64,000 nucleotides of DNA. Origin: Mycolicibacterium iranicum. GTDB taxonomy: Bacteria; Actinomycetota; Actinomycetes; Mycobacteriales; Mycobacteriaceae. The DNA lies in contig NZ_LQPC01000031.1 of NCBI RefSeq assembly GCF_002101705.1, positions 62,001-126,000 of the forward strand, in the 5' to 3' direction. Positions 35,616 to 44,359 of this stretch are shown here, piece by piece. The translations under genes and the position numbers were made by a program. The notes under the pieces were generated by a model, which was not told the DNA's origin, ran no database searches, and worked only from the letters and a program-made list of their open reading frames with translations. The number at the start of each line of letters is the position of its first letter. Within the stretch, counting starts at the first letter, position 1.

Positions 35616-36706
35616 TCCGTCCCCATTCCCGGCCCGGTGCTCAGCTCAGCCCGGCCGCCCAACCAATTCATCCGTCCGACAATCGATTTCGCCACGCCCA
35701 CCCGACCCTCGCGCACGGCAGCCTCCAGCCGTCCCTCGGGGATGCCGACACCGTCGTCACGCACGCTCACCGTCACGGAGTCACCGAGATCCTCGAGGAG
35801 AACATACGCGTGGGCGTCCGGCCCGGCATGCGCCTCCGCGTTGTCGAGGGCGTTGGTCACCGCGGCGAAGAACTCCTCGGCAACCGCGGCGTTCAGCAGC
35901 ACCGGCTCGGCAGGAACGCTCACCGACACCCGGTCGGACGCACGGCGCCGCAACATCGCACCGATGTCCGACGTCGTATCGCCCCTCGGCGTCGCATCGG
36001 CGGCGCTGACGAGACGACGCAGTGCTCGCTCCTGCTGGCCGGCCAGCTCGGCCAGTTGCGCGGTGTCGCCGCCGATCTCGCGTCCGCGGCGGGCCACCAG
36101 CGCCAGCACCTGGATTGCGCCGTCGTGCACCTGACGGGAAAGCCGCTCGCGTTCCTCCATCGACGCCGACAACCGAGCGGCGCGCTCGAGCTCGGCGTGT
36201 GCGCGGCGCGCGGTCTGCGCGGCCATCCCGACGGCGAGACCCACGGCCAGCTCGATCACCACCGTGGCGTTGCGCCCGAGGTCGATGCTGACGTACCCCT
36301 TGAGTACGGCACTGGCGGCGACGATGACCAGACCCGCCAGCATTCCTGTGACGGGACCCGACAGGATCGCCGCCGAGATCGTGGCGTTGGTCGCCCACAG
36401 CGTCGTGGGCCAGGACTGGTTGTCGAGCGCCCACTGATCGGATGCGACGAACTCGGTTGACAGCATCAGGGCCACGACGACGCTTATCTCGGCAAGCACC
36501 CAGCCGGGCCTGCGCCCGAAACCCCGCAGGTAAGCCACCGCGCACGCCGCACTCCACGCGATCAGCACCCCGAACAACAGCCATCCGGCCACCGGGGACT
36601 CCAGGTCCGGGTTGATCGCCAGATGGAATCCGAAGGCGTAGACACAGCTGAGCAGACGGAACACCTGAGCGGCCCGCCACAGCGGCGTGACCGGATCAGG
36701 TGTCAC
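35591..36706 (-). CDS. NarL-type sensor histidine kinase
   Basis: The 371-residue kinase has about five to six N-terminal membrane helices (residues 20-165). A HisKA_3 dimerisation domain follows, with the phospho-accepting His in [20 protein letters not shown], then a HATPase domain with [16 protein letters not shown] and [10 protein letters not shown]. No extracytoplasmic domain is evident, so the signal may come from the membrane or the cell interior. The GTG start overlaps the stop of glnQ (GTGA, 36703-36706). This links the two-component pair to the upstream transporter. Confidence 0.93.
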   Translation of the reverse strand: MTPDPVTPLWRAAQVFRLLSCVYAFGFHLAINPDLESPVAGWLLFGVLIAWSAACAVAYLRGFGRRPGWVLAEISVVVALMLSTEFVASDQWALDNQSWPTTLWATNATISAAILSGPVTGMLAGLVIVAASAVLKGYVSIDLGRNATVVIELAVGLAVGMAAQTARRAHAELERAARLSASMEERERLSRQVHDGAIQVLALVARRGREIGGDTAQLAELAGQQERALRRLVSAADATPRGDTTSDIGAMLRRRASDRVSVSVPAEPVLLNAAVAEEFFAAVTNALDNAEAHAGPDAHAYVLLEDLGDSVTVSVRDDGVGIPEGRLEAAVREGRVGVAKSIVGRMNWLGGRAELSTGPGMGTEWELTVPR

Positions 36707-37479
36707 ATCACCTTGGAGAGAAACGCCTTCGTCCGTTCGTGTTGAGGATTGGCCATGATCTCGCGAGGGTTGCCCCGCTCGACCACGACGCCTCCGTCCA
36801 TGAACACCAGCTCGTCGGCGACTTCGCGCGCGAAACCCATCTCGTGCGTGACGACGACCATCGTCATGCCCTGGGAGGCAAGCTTTTTCATGACGGCCAG
36901 CACTTCTCCGACGAGTTCGGGATCCAGCGCGGACGTCGGCTCGTCGAACAGCATCAGCTTCGGCTCCATCGCCAGCGCGCGGGCGATTGCGACGCGCTGC
37001 TGCTGGCCACCCGAAAGCTGCGCGGGATAGGCCTCCGCCTTGTCCGCCAACCCAACCTGAGCCAGCAACTCCTTGCCTTGCTCAATGGCCTTGGCTTTTT
37101 TGATCCCCTTCACCTGGACCGGAGCTTCGATGACATTGCCCAACGCGGTGCGGTGCGGAAACAGGTTGAAGTGCTGGAACACCATGCCGACATCGCGGCG
37201 CTGCCTGGCGACGTCACGCGGCTTCATCTCGTGAAGCTTGGTGCCGCGCTCTTGGTAGCCGACAAGGGATCCGTCGACATAGAGCCGACCGGCGCTGACG
37301 GTCTCGAGATGGTTGATGCACCGCAGGAACGTGGATTTGCCGGAGCCCGAAGGCCCGACCAGCACCAGCACCTGCCCCTGCTGTACCTCCAGCGTGATGC
37401 CCTTGAGCACCTTCAACGCACCGAAGTCCTTGCAGACCAGCTCTGCCTTGACCATCGGCCGCCCGTTGGTATCGCTCAC
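36703..37479 (-). CDS. glnQ: Polar amino acid (Gln/Glu-type) ABC transporter ATPase
   Basis: A 258-residue ATPase of the GlnQ class: Walker [22 protein letters not shown] loop [20 protein letters not shown], signature [17 protein letters not shown], Walker [21 protein letters not shown], and the switch His in [15 protein letters not shown]. It energises the permease and lipoprotein encoded just upstream. A 13-base gap separates it from the permease gene. It overlaps the downstream sensor-kinase start. Confidence 0.95.
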   Translation of the reverse strand: MSDTNGRPMVKAELVCKDFGALKVLKGITLEVQQGQVLVLVGPSGSGKSTFLRCINHLETVSAGRLYVDGSLVGYQERGTKLHEMKPRDVARQRRDVGMVFQHFNLFPHRTALGNVIEAPVQVKGIKKAKAIEQGKELLAQVGLADKAEAYPAQLSGGQQQRVAIARALAMEPKLMLFDEPTSALDPELVGEVLAVMKKLASQGMTMVVVTHEMGFAREVADELVFMDGGVVVERGNPREIMANPQHERTKAFLSKVM

Positions 37480-37492
37480 CGTGTGCGCCCTT

Positions 37493-38419
37493 TCACCCTG
37501 CCGCGGGTTTCTGTGCCAGCGCCAGCGCTTCTAGTTGCTTGGATGTCAGCTTGCGTGAGGCGCCCCGCGAGAAGTACCGCTCCAGATAGAACTGCCCGAC
37601 CATCAGGATGCTCGTGATGATCAGATACCAGGTCGCGGCGACCAGGAGCAGCGGCACAGGTTCGAAGATACGTGCCGCTATCTCGCGGGTGGCGATGCTG
37701 TACACGTCGAATGCGTAGGGCACGGCCGTGACCAGTGACGTCGTCTTCAACAGGCTGATCAGCTCGTTGCCCGTCGGCGGGATGATCACGCGCATCGCCT
37801 GCGGCAAGACGGTTCGGCGCATCGCCTTGCCCCACGACATGCCCAGCGCCGTCGAGGCTTCCATCTGGCCTTCGGGGACCGACATGATGCCGGCACGCAC
37901 GATCTCGGCCATGTAGGCCGCCTCGTTGAGGCCCAGGCCGATCACCGCGAGCACGAAAGGAATCGAAAAGTCCTGCAGATCGAGGTGGAAGAACGACGGG
38001 CCGAACGGCACACCCAGCTGAATGTTCTGGTAGATCGTCGGAAACAGGCCCCAGAACGCCAGCTGCACGTAGATCGGCGTGCCGCGGAAAATCCAGAGGA
38101 AAACCCACGCCACGGAACTGAGCACCGGGTTGTCGGACAGCCGCATCACGGTGAGAACGACGCCCAGCACGATGCCGATGATCATCGAGTAGATCGTCAG
38201 CTGAAGTGTGTTGAAGACTCCCAACAAGATTCGCTCGTTGAAGAGGTACTCGCCGAATGTGGACCACCCGTAGGCCGGGTTGGTGGCCGCCCCGTAGAGG
38301 AACAGCCCGACGAGGACGATGATGACGGTCGCCGCCACCCACCGCCACGGATGGCGCAGCGGGACAGCGTCGATGGACTGCGGCGGATCGGACGGTGGCG
38401 GCGTACCGGCATCACTCAT
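37493..38419 (-). CDS. Polar amino acid ABC transporter permease
   Basis: A 308-residue inner-membrane permease of the HisMQ family. The domain begins at [20 protein letters not shown]. The EAA loop is [20 protein letters not shown] plus [19 protein letters not shown], which contacts the ATPase. A 30-residue Pro-rich N-terminus ([14 protein letters not shown]) is cytoplasmic. A single permease gene suggests a homodimer. Confidence 0.94.
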   Translation of the reverse strand: MSDAGTPPPSDPPQSIDAVPLRHPWRWVAATVIIVLVGLFLYGAATNPAYGWSTFGEYLFNERILLGVFNTLQLTIYSMIIGIVLGVVLTVMRLSDNPVLSSVAWVFLWIFRGTPIYVQLAFWGLFPTIYQNIQLGVPFGPSFFHLDLQDFSIPFVLAVIGLGLNEAAYMAEIVRAGIMSVPEGQMEASTALGMSWGKAMRRTVLPQAMRVIIPPTGNELISLLKTTSLVTAVPYAFDVYSIATREIAARIFEPVPLLLVAATWYLIITSILMVGQFYLERYFSRGASRKLTSKQLEALALAQKPAAG

Positions 38420-38435
38420 GAGGGTCGACGTCGCT

Positions 38436-39356
38436 CTAGGAGATCGCGCCGTTGATCACCGGCTTGTCGATCATGCCTTCTTCGAGGCCCCAGTTGGCCG
38501 CGATCTCTTTGTACTTGCCGGTCTCGATCAAGTGCTCCAGCGCCTGCAGCAGCGACTGCGCCAGCGGTGAACCCTTCTGCACCGGCCACCCGTAGGGTGC
38601 GGCGTCGAACGTCTCACCAGCCTGAGCGAGCTTGCCGTTGGTCTGTTTGATCGCATACAGCGTGACCGGCGAATCCGCGGACATCGCATCGGCCTGACCC
38701 AGTACCACCGCGTTGGTGGCCGCGTCCTGGCTGTCGAAGGGAACGATCTCGATGGCGGGCTTGCCCTCGTCGGTGCACTTCTTGCTGCGCGCGGGAAGCT
38801 CGTCGGTCTCCTGGTAGGTCGTCGCCTGGACGGCGACCTTCTTGCCGCAGGCGTCCTCGGGGTTGATGTCGCCTCCCGCAGGTTGAGCCCACAGGGTGCC
38901 TGCCGAGAAGTAGGTGACGAAGTCGACCTGCTCCTCGCGCTCCTTGGTGTCGGTGAACGACGACATACCGACGTTGAACGTGCCACCTTGGATCGACGGG
39001 ATGATCTTGGCGAAGTCGGCCTCGCGGTATTCGGCGGTCAGACCGAGCGTTCCGGCGACGGCGTTCATCAGATCGACGTCGAAGCCGACGAGCTTGCCCG
39101 ACGGATCCTTGAACTCGTTCGGGGCGTAGGGCACGTTGACGCCGACGACGAGCGTGCCTGTGGACTTGATTGCCTCCGGAACGGTGTTCGCAATCTCGTC
39201 GACCTTCTCCGCGGGTGCTGCCGCGGTCGGGGATCCCTCTTCGCTCGGTGCTTCCGAGCTGCTCGAACAGCCGGACAGCGCCATGGCACCTGTGGCGGCG
39301 AAGACCGCAACAATGCGCCAGACCTTCGTCCGACGGTCTTGGATTCCACCCAACAC
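38436..39356 (-). CDS. Polar amino acid ABC transporter substrate-binding lipoprotein
   Basis: A 306-residue lipoprotein: basic N-terminus, hydrophobic WRIVAVFAATGAMAL and lipobox ALSGC, then a Ser/Glu/Pro linker. The mature part is an SBP_bac_3 domain (GTLVVGVNVPYAPNEFKDPS, GFDVDLMNAVAGTLGL, VGMSSFTDTKEREEQVDFV). The arginine in SSFTDTKERE... region and acidic pocket residues fit a polar amino acid such as glutamine or glutamate, but specificity is not proven. The start is GTG at 39356. A GlnR-like half-site pair lies about 110 bp upstream. Confidence 0.93.
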   Translation of the reverse strand: MLGGIQDRRTKVWRIVAVFAATGAMALSGCSSSSEAPSEEGSPTAAAPAEKVDEIANTVPEAIKSTGTLVVGVNVPYAPNEFKDPSGKLVGFDVDLMNAVAGTLGLTAEYREADFAKIIPSIQGGTFNVGMSSFTDTKEREEQVDFVTYFSAGTLWAQPAGGDINPEDACGKKVAVQATTYQETDELPARSKKCTDEGKPAIEIVPFDSQDAATNAVVLGQADAMSADSPVTLYAIKQTNGKLAQAGETFDAAPYGWPVQKGSPLAQSLLQALEHLIETGKYKEIAANWGLEEGMIDKPVINGAIS

Positions 39357-39465
39357 TGCTTTGCCTCTACTTTCTTCTCGGGTCGTCCGCGCTTCCGGCT
39401 GAGTTCCCCAAACCAGGTATCCCAGCCAGGAACGTTAACGACCGATGATCCGGCGCGCAGCGCCG

Positions 39466-39481
39466 GTAACGAGACATTAAC
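39466..39481. promoter_or_regulatory. Candidate GlnR site upstream of the amino-acid importer
   Basis: GTAAC-N6-TTAAC contains AC-N9-AC, the spacing reported for the mycobacterial nitrogen regulator GlnR. It sits between the divergent importer and HdeD-like genes, just beside a small palindrome (39450-39466, CCGGCGC/GCGCCGG). The motif is short and weak alone; the nitrogen-related neighbour gives it meaning. Confidence 0.35.
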
Positions 39482-39553
39482 GACACGATTGAGACCCCAC
39501 AGCCGTACTGCGAAATCTGCCGGGGCGTGTCGCGGGTATGTCAGACTTCGCGC

Positions 39554-40129
39554 ATGGAAACCGCTGCTCCCCCAACCATGTTGCAGCATCTCTGGAAGTC
39601 AGCACTGCTGTCCGGGATACTCGCGATCATTCTCGGTGCGATGGTGTGGTTCTGGCCCGCCATCAGCGTCTTCGTCGCGGCCATCTTCTTCGCCGCATAC
39701 CTGTTGATCACCGGGATCTCGCAGGTGATCTTCGCGTTCGCCCTCCACGTATCGGCGGGCGGGCGGGTGCTGTTGTTCCTCAGCGGAGCCGCAGCGCTCA
39801 TTCTGGCCGTGATGTGCTTCCGCAATTTCGGAAATGCCATTCTCCTATTGGCCATTTGGATTGGGATCGGCTTCATCTTCCGGGGTGTCGCAACCGCGGT
39901 CTCGGCCATCAGCGATCCGAACCTGCCGGGGCGCGCCTGGGAGATCTTCATCGGCGTGATCAGCCTGATCGCCGGCGTGATCATGCTGGCCTCACCCTTC
40001 GACTCGATCGAGACTTTGACCATGGTCGTCGGCATCTGGCTGGTCGTCCTCGGCATCTTCGAGGTCATCTCCGCGTTCGGTATCCGTTCTGCGAGCAAAG
40101 ACCTCCGGCGCACACCGGCGCCTGAGTAA
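39554..40129 (+). CDS. HdeD-like DUF308 membrane protein
   Basis: A 191-residue protein with six predicted transmembrane helices: SALLSGILAIILGAMVWFWP, then FFAAYLLITGISQVIFAFAL and others to LVVLGIFEVISAFGI. These match the HdeD/DUF308 family, implicated in acid-stress tolerance in E. coli but uncharacterised in mycobacteria. The ATG at 39554 is preceded at 6 bases by CAGACT, suggesting a leaderless message. Upstream in-frame codons have no support. It precedes cydA by 94 bases. Confidence 0.88.
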   Translation: METAAPPTMLQHLWKSALLSGILAIILGAMVWFWPAISVFVAAIFFAAYLLITGISQVIFAFALHVSAGGRVLLFLSGAAALILAVMCFRNFGNAILLLAIWIGIGFIFRGVATAVSAISDPNLPGRAWEIFIGVISLIAGVIMLASPFDSIETLTMVVGIWLVVLGIFEVISAFGIRSASKDLRRTPAPE

Positions 40130-40164
40130 GTGTCCAAAGTCTCTAGCGATGGGCGCCCAGAAAG

Positions 40165-40183
40165 CTACTACACTGTGTCGTAG
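40165..40183. promoter_or_regulatory. Palindromic operator overlapping the cydA -10
   Basis: CTACTACACTGTGTCGTAG is a 19-bp near-perfect palindrome (one mismatched pair). It contains TACACT (40169-40174), a good TANNNT -10 box, 50 bp before the cydA ATG. It does not resemble a CRP site. It looks like a repressor (for example TetR-type) operator. Confidence 0.55.
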
Positions 40184-40223
40184 AAGCGGAGGAGATCGCT
40201 TCGTCAACGCCTGGGAGTGACAC

Positions 40224-41693
40224 ATGGACGCACTGGATGTGTCTCGGTGGCAGTTCGGAATCACCACCGTCTACCACTTCATCTTCGTCCCGCTGACCAT
40301 CGGACTGGCGCCGTTGATCGCCGTCATGCAGACGATCTGGCATGTCACCGGCAACACCGCCTGGTATCGGCTGACCAAATTCTTCGGCAAGCTCTTCCTG
40401 ATCAACTTCGCGATCGGCGTGGCCACCGGCATCGTCCAGGAATTTCAGTTCGGGATGAACTGGAGCGAATACTCCAAGTTCGTCGGCGACATCTTCGGCG
40501 CCCCCCTGGCCTTCGAAGGACTGATCGCGTTCTTCTTCGAATCCACGTTCATCGGCTTGTGGATCTTCGGCTGGAGCCGGTTGCCCAGGGCGGTGCACCT
40601 GGCTTGTATCTGGATCGTCGCGTTCGGCGTGAATGCTTCGGCTTACTTCATCATCGCAGCCAACTCGTTCATGCAGCACCCGGTCGGAGCCAGGTACAAC
40701 CCGGAGACCGGCCGCGCCGAACTCGTCGACTTCGGCGCCCTGCTGACGAACAACACTGCCGTGTGGGCCTTTTTCCACGCGATCGCCGGAGCACTGCTCA
40801 CCGCGGGGGCGTTCGTGGCCGGCATCTCGGCCTGGCTGATGGTGCGCGAGCGTCGCCGCAACCCCGGCGACGCCGCGCCGCCCGACGCGACATCGATGTA
40901 CCGGCCCGCCGCTGTCCTGGGCAGCCTCGTCGCACTCGTCGCCGCCGGCGGCCTGTTCTTCACCGGCGACATCCAGGGCAAGCTGATGTTCGTCCAGCAG
41001 CCGATGAAGATGGCCTCTGCAGAATCGTTGTGCCACACCGAAACCGACCCCGATTTTTCGATCCTGACTGTCGGCACGCACAACAATTGCGACAGCGTCA
41101 CCCACCTCATCGAAGTGCCCTACGTGCTGCCGTTTCTCGCCGAGAGCAAGTTCAGCGGCGTCACATTACAGGGCGTGCAGGACCTTCAGCGGGAGTACGA
41201 GCAGAAGTTCGGTCCCGGCGACTACCGGCCCAACCTGTTCGTCACATACTGGGCGTTCCGCGCCATGATTGGATTGCTGCTCGTCCCGGTAGCTTTCGCA
41301 CTCGTCACGCTGTGGCTGACCCGCCGGGGCCGCATCCCCGACCACCGGTGGTACGGGCTGGCCGGCATCCTCGCCATCCCGACGCCGTTCCTCGCGAACT
41401 CCGCGGGCTGGATCTTCACCGAGATGGGGCGCCAGCCCTGGGTGGTCGTACCCAACCCGACAGGCGACCCGATGGTGCGGATGACCGTGCAGGAAGGCGT
41501 GTCCAACCATGCGGCGGGCACGGTGATGTTCTCGCTGGCGGTGTTCACCCTCCTTTACGGAGCCCTTGCAGTTGTGTGGTTGTACCTGATGCGGCGCTAC
41601 GTCGTCGAAGGCCCGCTGGAGCACGACTCCGAACCAGCACCGCCGGCACCGCCCGACAAGGACGATGTCGCCCCACTTTCGTTCGCGTACTAG
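40224..41693 (+). CDS. cydA: Cytochrome bd quinol oxidase subunit I
   Basis: CydA binds hemes b558, b595 and d and oxidises menaquinol with high oxygen affinity. The 489-residue protein starts MDALDVSRWQFGITTVYHF, with the heme-ligand His in TTVYHFIFVPLTIG. GRQPWVV marks the heme pocket near residue 396, and a second His lies in AFFHAIAGALL. The Q loop is short, as in actinobacterial CydA. GGGAG lies 6-10 bases before the ATG. It is the first gene of cydA-cydB-cydD-cydC. The palindrome over its -10 suggests repression. Confidence 0.97.
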   Translation: MDALDVSRWQFGITTVYHFIFVPLTIGLAPLIAVMQTIWHVTGNTAWYRLTKFFGKLFLINFAIGVATGIVQEFQFGMNWSEYSKFVGDIFGAPLAFEGLIAFFFESTFIGLWIFGWSRLPRAVHLACIWIVAFGVNASAYFIIAANSFMQHPVGARYNPETGRAELVDFGALLTNNTAVWAFFHAIAGALLTAGAFVAGISAWLMVRERRRNPGDAAPPDATSMYRPAAVLGSLVALVAAGGLFFTGDIQGKLMFVQQPMKMASAESLCHTETDPDFSILTVGTHNNCDSVTHLIEVPYVLPFLAESKFSGVTLQGVQDLQREYEQKFGPGDYRPNLFVTYWAFRAMIGLLLVPVAFALVTLWLTRRGRIPDHRWYGLAGILAIPTPFLANSAGWIFTEMGRQPWVVVPNPTGDPMVRMTVQEGVSNHAAGTVMFSLAVFTLLYGALAVVWLYLMRRYVVEGPLEHDSEPAPPAPPDKDDVAPLSFAY

Positions 41694-41702
41694 GAGATCG
41701 TC

Positions 41703-42743
41703 ATGGCACTCCAGGAAATCTGGTTTCTCCTGATCGCCGTGCTGTTCCTCGGCTTTCTGGTGTTGGAAGGATTCGATTTCGGCGTCGGCATGCTGATGGC
41801 GCCGATGGGGTCGCGCGGCCCTGGCGATCCTGACAACCGGCGCCGCGCGGTGCTCAACACCATCGGCCCGGTGTGGGACGCCAACGAGGTGTGGCTGATC
41901 ACCGCCGGCGCCGCCATGTTCGCGGCATTTCCGAACTGGTACGCCACGTTGTTCTCCGCGCTGTATCTGCCGCTGCTGGCAATCCTTTTCGGCATGATCC
42001 TGCGCATCGTCGGCATCGAGTGGCGCGGCAAGATCAACGATCCGCAGTGGCGCCGCTGGGCCGACATCGGCATCGCGTTGGGCTCCTGGCTTCCCGCGAT
42101 CCTGTGGGGCGTGGCCTTCGCAATCCTGTTGCGGGGCTTGCCGATCGACGCCGACGGCATCGCCCACCCGGGTATCGGCGACGTGCTGAGCCCCTACACA
42201 CTGCTCGGCGGGCTGGCCACGGCCTCGCTGTTCCTGTTCTACGGTTCGGTCTATCTGGCGCTCAAGACCTCCGGCGCCCTGCACGGGGACTCTTTCCGCG
42301 TCGGCCGGCTGCTCTCGGTCCCCGTGATCGCCCTGGCAGGAGGATTCGGCCTGTGGACCCAGCTCGCCTACGGCCAGACATGGACGTGGCTGGCGCTCGC
42401 CGCGGCGGTTGTCGCGCTGCTGGTTGCGGTAGCGCTGATGTGGCGCGAGACCCGTGAGGGAATCGCGTTCGTGTCGATGGTCGTCGTCATCGCCGCCGTC
42501 GCCGTGCTGATCTTCGGTTCGATGTACCCGAATCTCCTGCCCTCGACGTTGAATCCCGACTGGAGCGTGACCATCTACAACGGGTCGTCCACGCCGTACA
42601 CCCTCAAGATCATGACGTGGGCGTCGCTGGCGTTGCTTCCGCTGGTGCTCGGCTACCAGGCGTGGTCGTACTGGGTGTTCCGTAAGCGCGTCAGCGCGGA
42701 TGCCATTCCCGCATCGATCGGTTTGTCGAGGCGAGTGCCCTGA
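41703..42743 (+). CDS. cydB: Cytochrome bd quinol oxidase subunit II
   Basis: A 346-residue membrane subunit pairing with CydA. FLGFLVLEGFDFGVGMLMAP carries the conserved acidic pair of the proton channel, and RRAVLNTIGPVWDANEVWLI is the CydB hallmark. About nine transmembrane helices are visible. It follows cydA by 9 bases with its own GGAGATC site. Its stop codon overlaps the probable start region of cydD. Confidence 0.97.
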   Translation: MALQEIWFLLIAVLFLGFLVLEGFDFGVGMLMAPMGSRGPGDPDNRRRAVLNTIGPVWDANEVWLITAGAAMFAAFPNWYATLFSALYLPLLAILFGMILRIVGIEWRGKINDPQWRRWADIGIALGSWLPAILWGVAFAILLRGLPIDADGIAHPGIGDVLSPYTLLGGLATASLFLFYGSVYLALKTSGALHGDSFRVGRLLSVPVIALAGGFGLWTQLAYGQTWTWLALAAAVVALLVAVALMWRETREGIAFVSMVVVIAAVAVLIFGSMYPNLLPSTLNPDWSVTIYNGSSTPYTLKIMTWASLALLPLVLGYQAWSYWVFRKRVSADAIPASIGLSRRVP

Positions 42744-42775
42744 CAGACCGCACGAACGCCCCGATCGACCCGCGG

Positions 42776-44359
42776 TTGTGGCGGGCCTCGACGGCGATGC
42801 GTCGGTTTCTCGTCGCCACGACGGCCTGCGGCGTCCTGATCGCGGCATGCACGATCGCCGCGGCGGTGGTGCTCGCGTCCGTCGTCGCTCGCGTCGTGAC
42901 CGACCCGGCTTCGCGCAGCGTCGCTGCACTCGGCGGATCCCTGGTGATCCTGCTGGCGCTCTGGACGGTCCGCACCCTGGTGCACTGGAAGCAGGGCACG
43001 CTCGCGCAGCGCGGAGCCAGCGCGGTCATCGCCGACCTCACCGACCAGGTGCTGACCACGGCGACATCGCTGCCGCCCCGCGAGCTCGCCGCGCAACGCG
43101 ACGACGCTGCCGTCGTCGTCACTCGCGGGCTCGACGGCCTTCGGGTCTACTTCACCACCTACCTACCGTCGCTGTCGCTGGCCGCGATCCTCACCCCGGC
43201 AACAGCGGTGGTCATCGCGCTCTACGACTGGCGATCCGCCGTCATCGTCGCCATCGCACTGCCCCTCATCCCGATCTTCATGATCCTGATCGGGATGGCC
43301 ACCGCGGACCGGTCCGCAGCGGCGCTGACCGCGATGGCCACGCTGCAGTCCCGGTTGCTCGATCTCGTGGCCGGATTGCCGACCCTGCGGGCCCTCGGCC
43401 GCACCGAGGGCGCCGCCGCCCGCATCGCCGAACTCGGTGCAGCACATCGCCGTTCTGCGATGGCGACAATGCGTATCGCCTTCCTGTCCGCGCTGGTGCT
43501 CGAGCTTCTGGCAACCCTCGGGGTGGCCCTTGTCGCCGTCGGCGTGGGAATGCGGTTGGTCTACGGCGATATGACGCTGGCCGCTGGGCTCACCGCCCTG
43601 CTCCTGGCTCCCGAGGTGTTCTGGCCGCTGCGCAGGGTCGGCGCCGCATTCCATTCCGCTCAGGACGGAAAGACCGCCGTGCAGGCGGCTTTCCGGTTCA
43701 TCGACACGCAGGAGCCAGCCCCGGCAGGGACCCGTCCCGCGCCGGATGGCCCGCTGACCGTTCGTGTCGACGATCCGTCACTGACGGCCTCACCCGGCCG
43801 GGTCACGGTGCTCACCGGACCCAACGGGGTCGGCAAGTCGACTCTGCTGCAGGCAATCCTGGGCCTCGGTCCCCCCGTTTCGGGCAATGTCGCGGTCAAC
43901 GGGGTCGACGTGTCGGAATTGGACCCTCGGCAATGGTGGACCAGGGTCGCGTGGCTGGCTCAGCGGCCGGTGCTCATTCCCGGCACGGTGCAGGAGAACC
44001 TGGAACTGTTCGGCCCCCTGTCAGACCTCGAAGATGCCTGCCGCGCCGCATGCTTCGACGAGGTGCTGGCCACCTTGCCAGACGGCCTGCAGACAACGAT
44101 CGGCCGCGGCGGCGTCGGGCTGTCCCTGGGACAGCGGCAACGGCTCGGCCTCGCCCGCGTACTGGGCTCCACGGCGTCACTCCTGCTGCTCGACGAGCCC
44201 ACCGCCCATCTCGACGGGCCCACCGAGGCGCGGGTGCTCGACGCCATCGCCAGGCGCGCCGACCGCGGGGACACCGTACTTGTCGTCGGTCACCGCGACC
44301 GGGTGCTGGCGATCGGCGACACAGTTGTGGACATGGGGGGTGTCCGTGTCGCGCCGTGA
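42776..44359 (+). CDS. cydD: ABC exporter CydD (cytochrome bd assembly)
   Basis: CydDC exports thiols and is needed to assemble cytochrome bd. The 527 residues from the TTG at 42776 contain six membrane helices and an ATPase with Walker A LTGPNGVGKSTLLQAILGLG, signature LSLGQRQRLGLARVLG and Walker B LLLLDEPTAHLDGP. The reading frame continues upstream as DRTNAPIDPRLWRAS, which resembles family N-termini. It holds no ATG or GTG, so translation may begin at CTG 42740 within the cydB stop (CTGA). The signature (SLGQ for SGGQ) is slightly unusual. It overlaps cydC by 14 bases. Confidence 0.92.
   Translation: MWRASTAMRRFLVATTACGVLIAACTIAAAVVLASVVARVVTDPASRSVAALGGSLVILLALWTVRTLVHWKQGTLAQRGASAVIADLTDQVLTTATSLPPRELAAQRDDAAVVVTRGLDGLRVYFTTYLPSLSLAAILTPATAVVIALYDWRSAVIVAIALPLIPIFMILIGMATADRSAAALTAMATLQSRLLDLVAGLPTLRALGRTEGAAARIAELGAAHRRSAMATMRIAFLSALVLELLATLGVALVAVGVGMRLVYGDMTLAAGLTALLLAPEVFWPLRRVGAAFHSAQDGKTAVQAAFRFIDTQEPAPAGTRPAPDGPLTVRVDDPSLTASPGRVTVLTGPNGVGKSTLLQAILGLGPPVSGNVAVNGVDVSELDPRQWWTRVAWLAQRPVLIPGTVQENLELFGPLSDLEDACRAACFDEVLATLPDGLQTTIGRGGVGLSLGQRQRLGLARVLGSTASLLLLDEPTAHLDGPTEARVLDAIARRADRGDTVLVVGHRDRVLAIGDTVVDMGGVRVAP

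Noticed and set aside
40165..40183. CRP binding site at cydA
   Set aside because: The sequence is palindromic but does not fit TGTGA-N6-TCACA; treated as an unidentified operator.
41166..42929. 587-codon minus-strand frame opposite cydA and cydB
   Set aside because: Basic, motif-free antisense translation of two well-identified oxidase genes.
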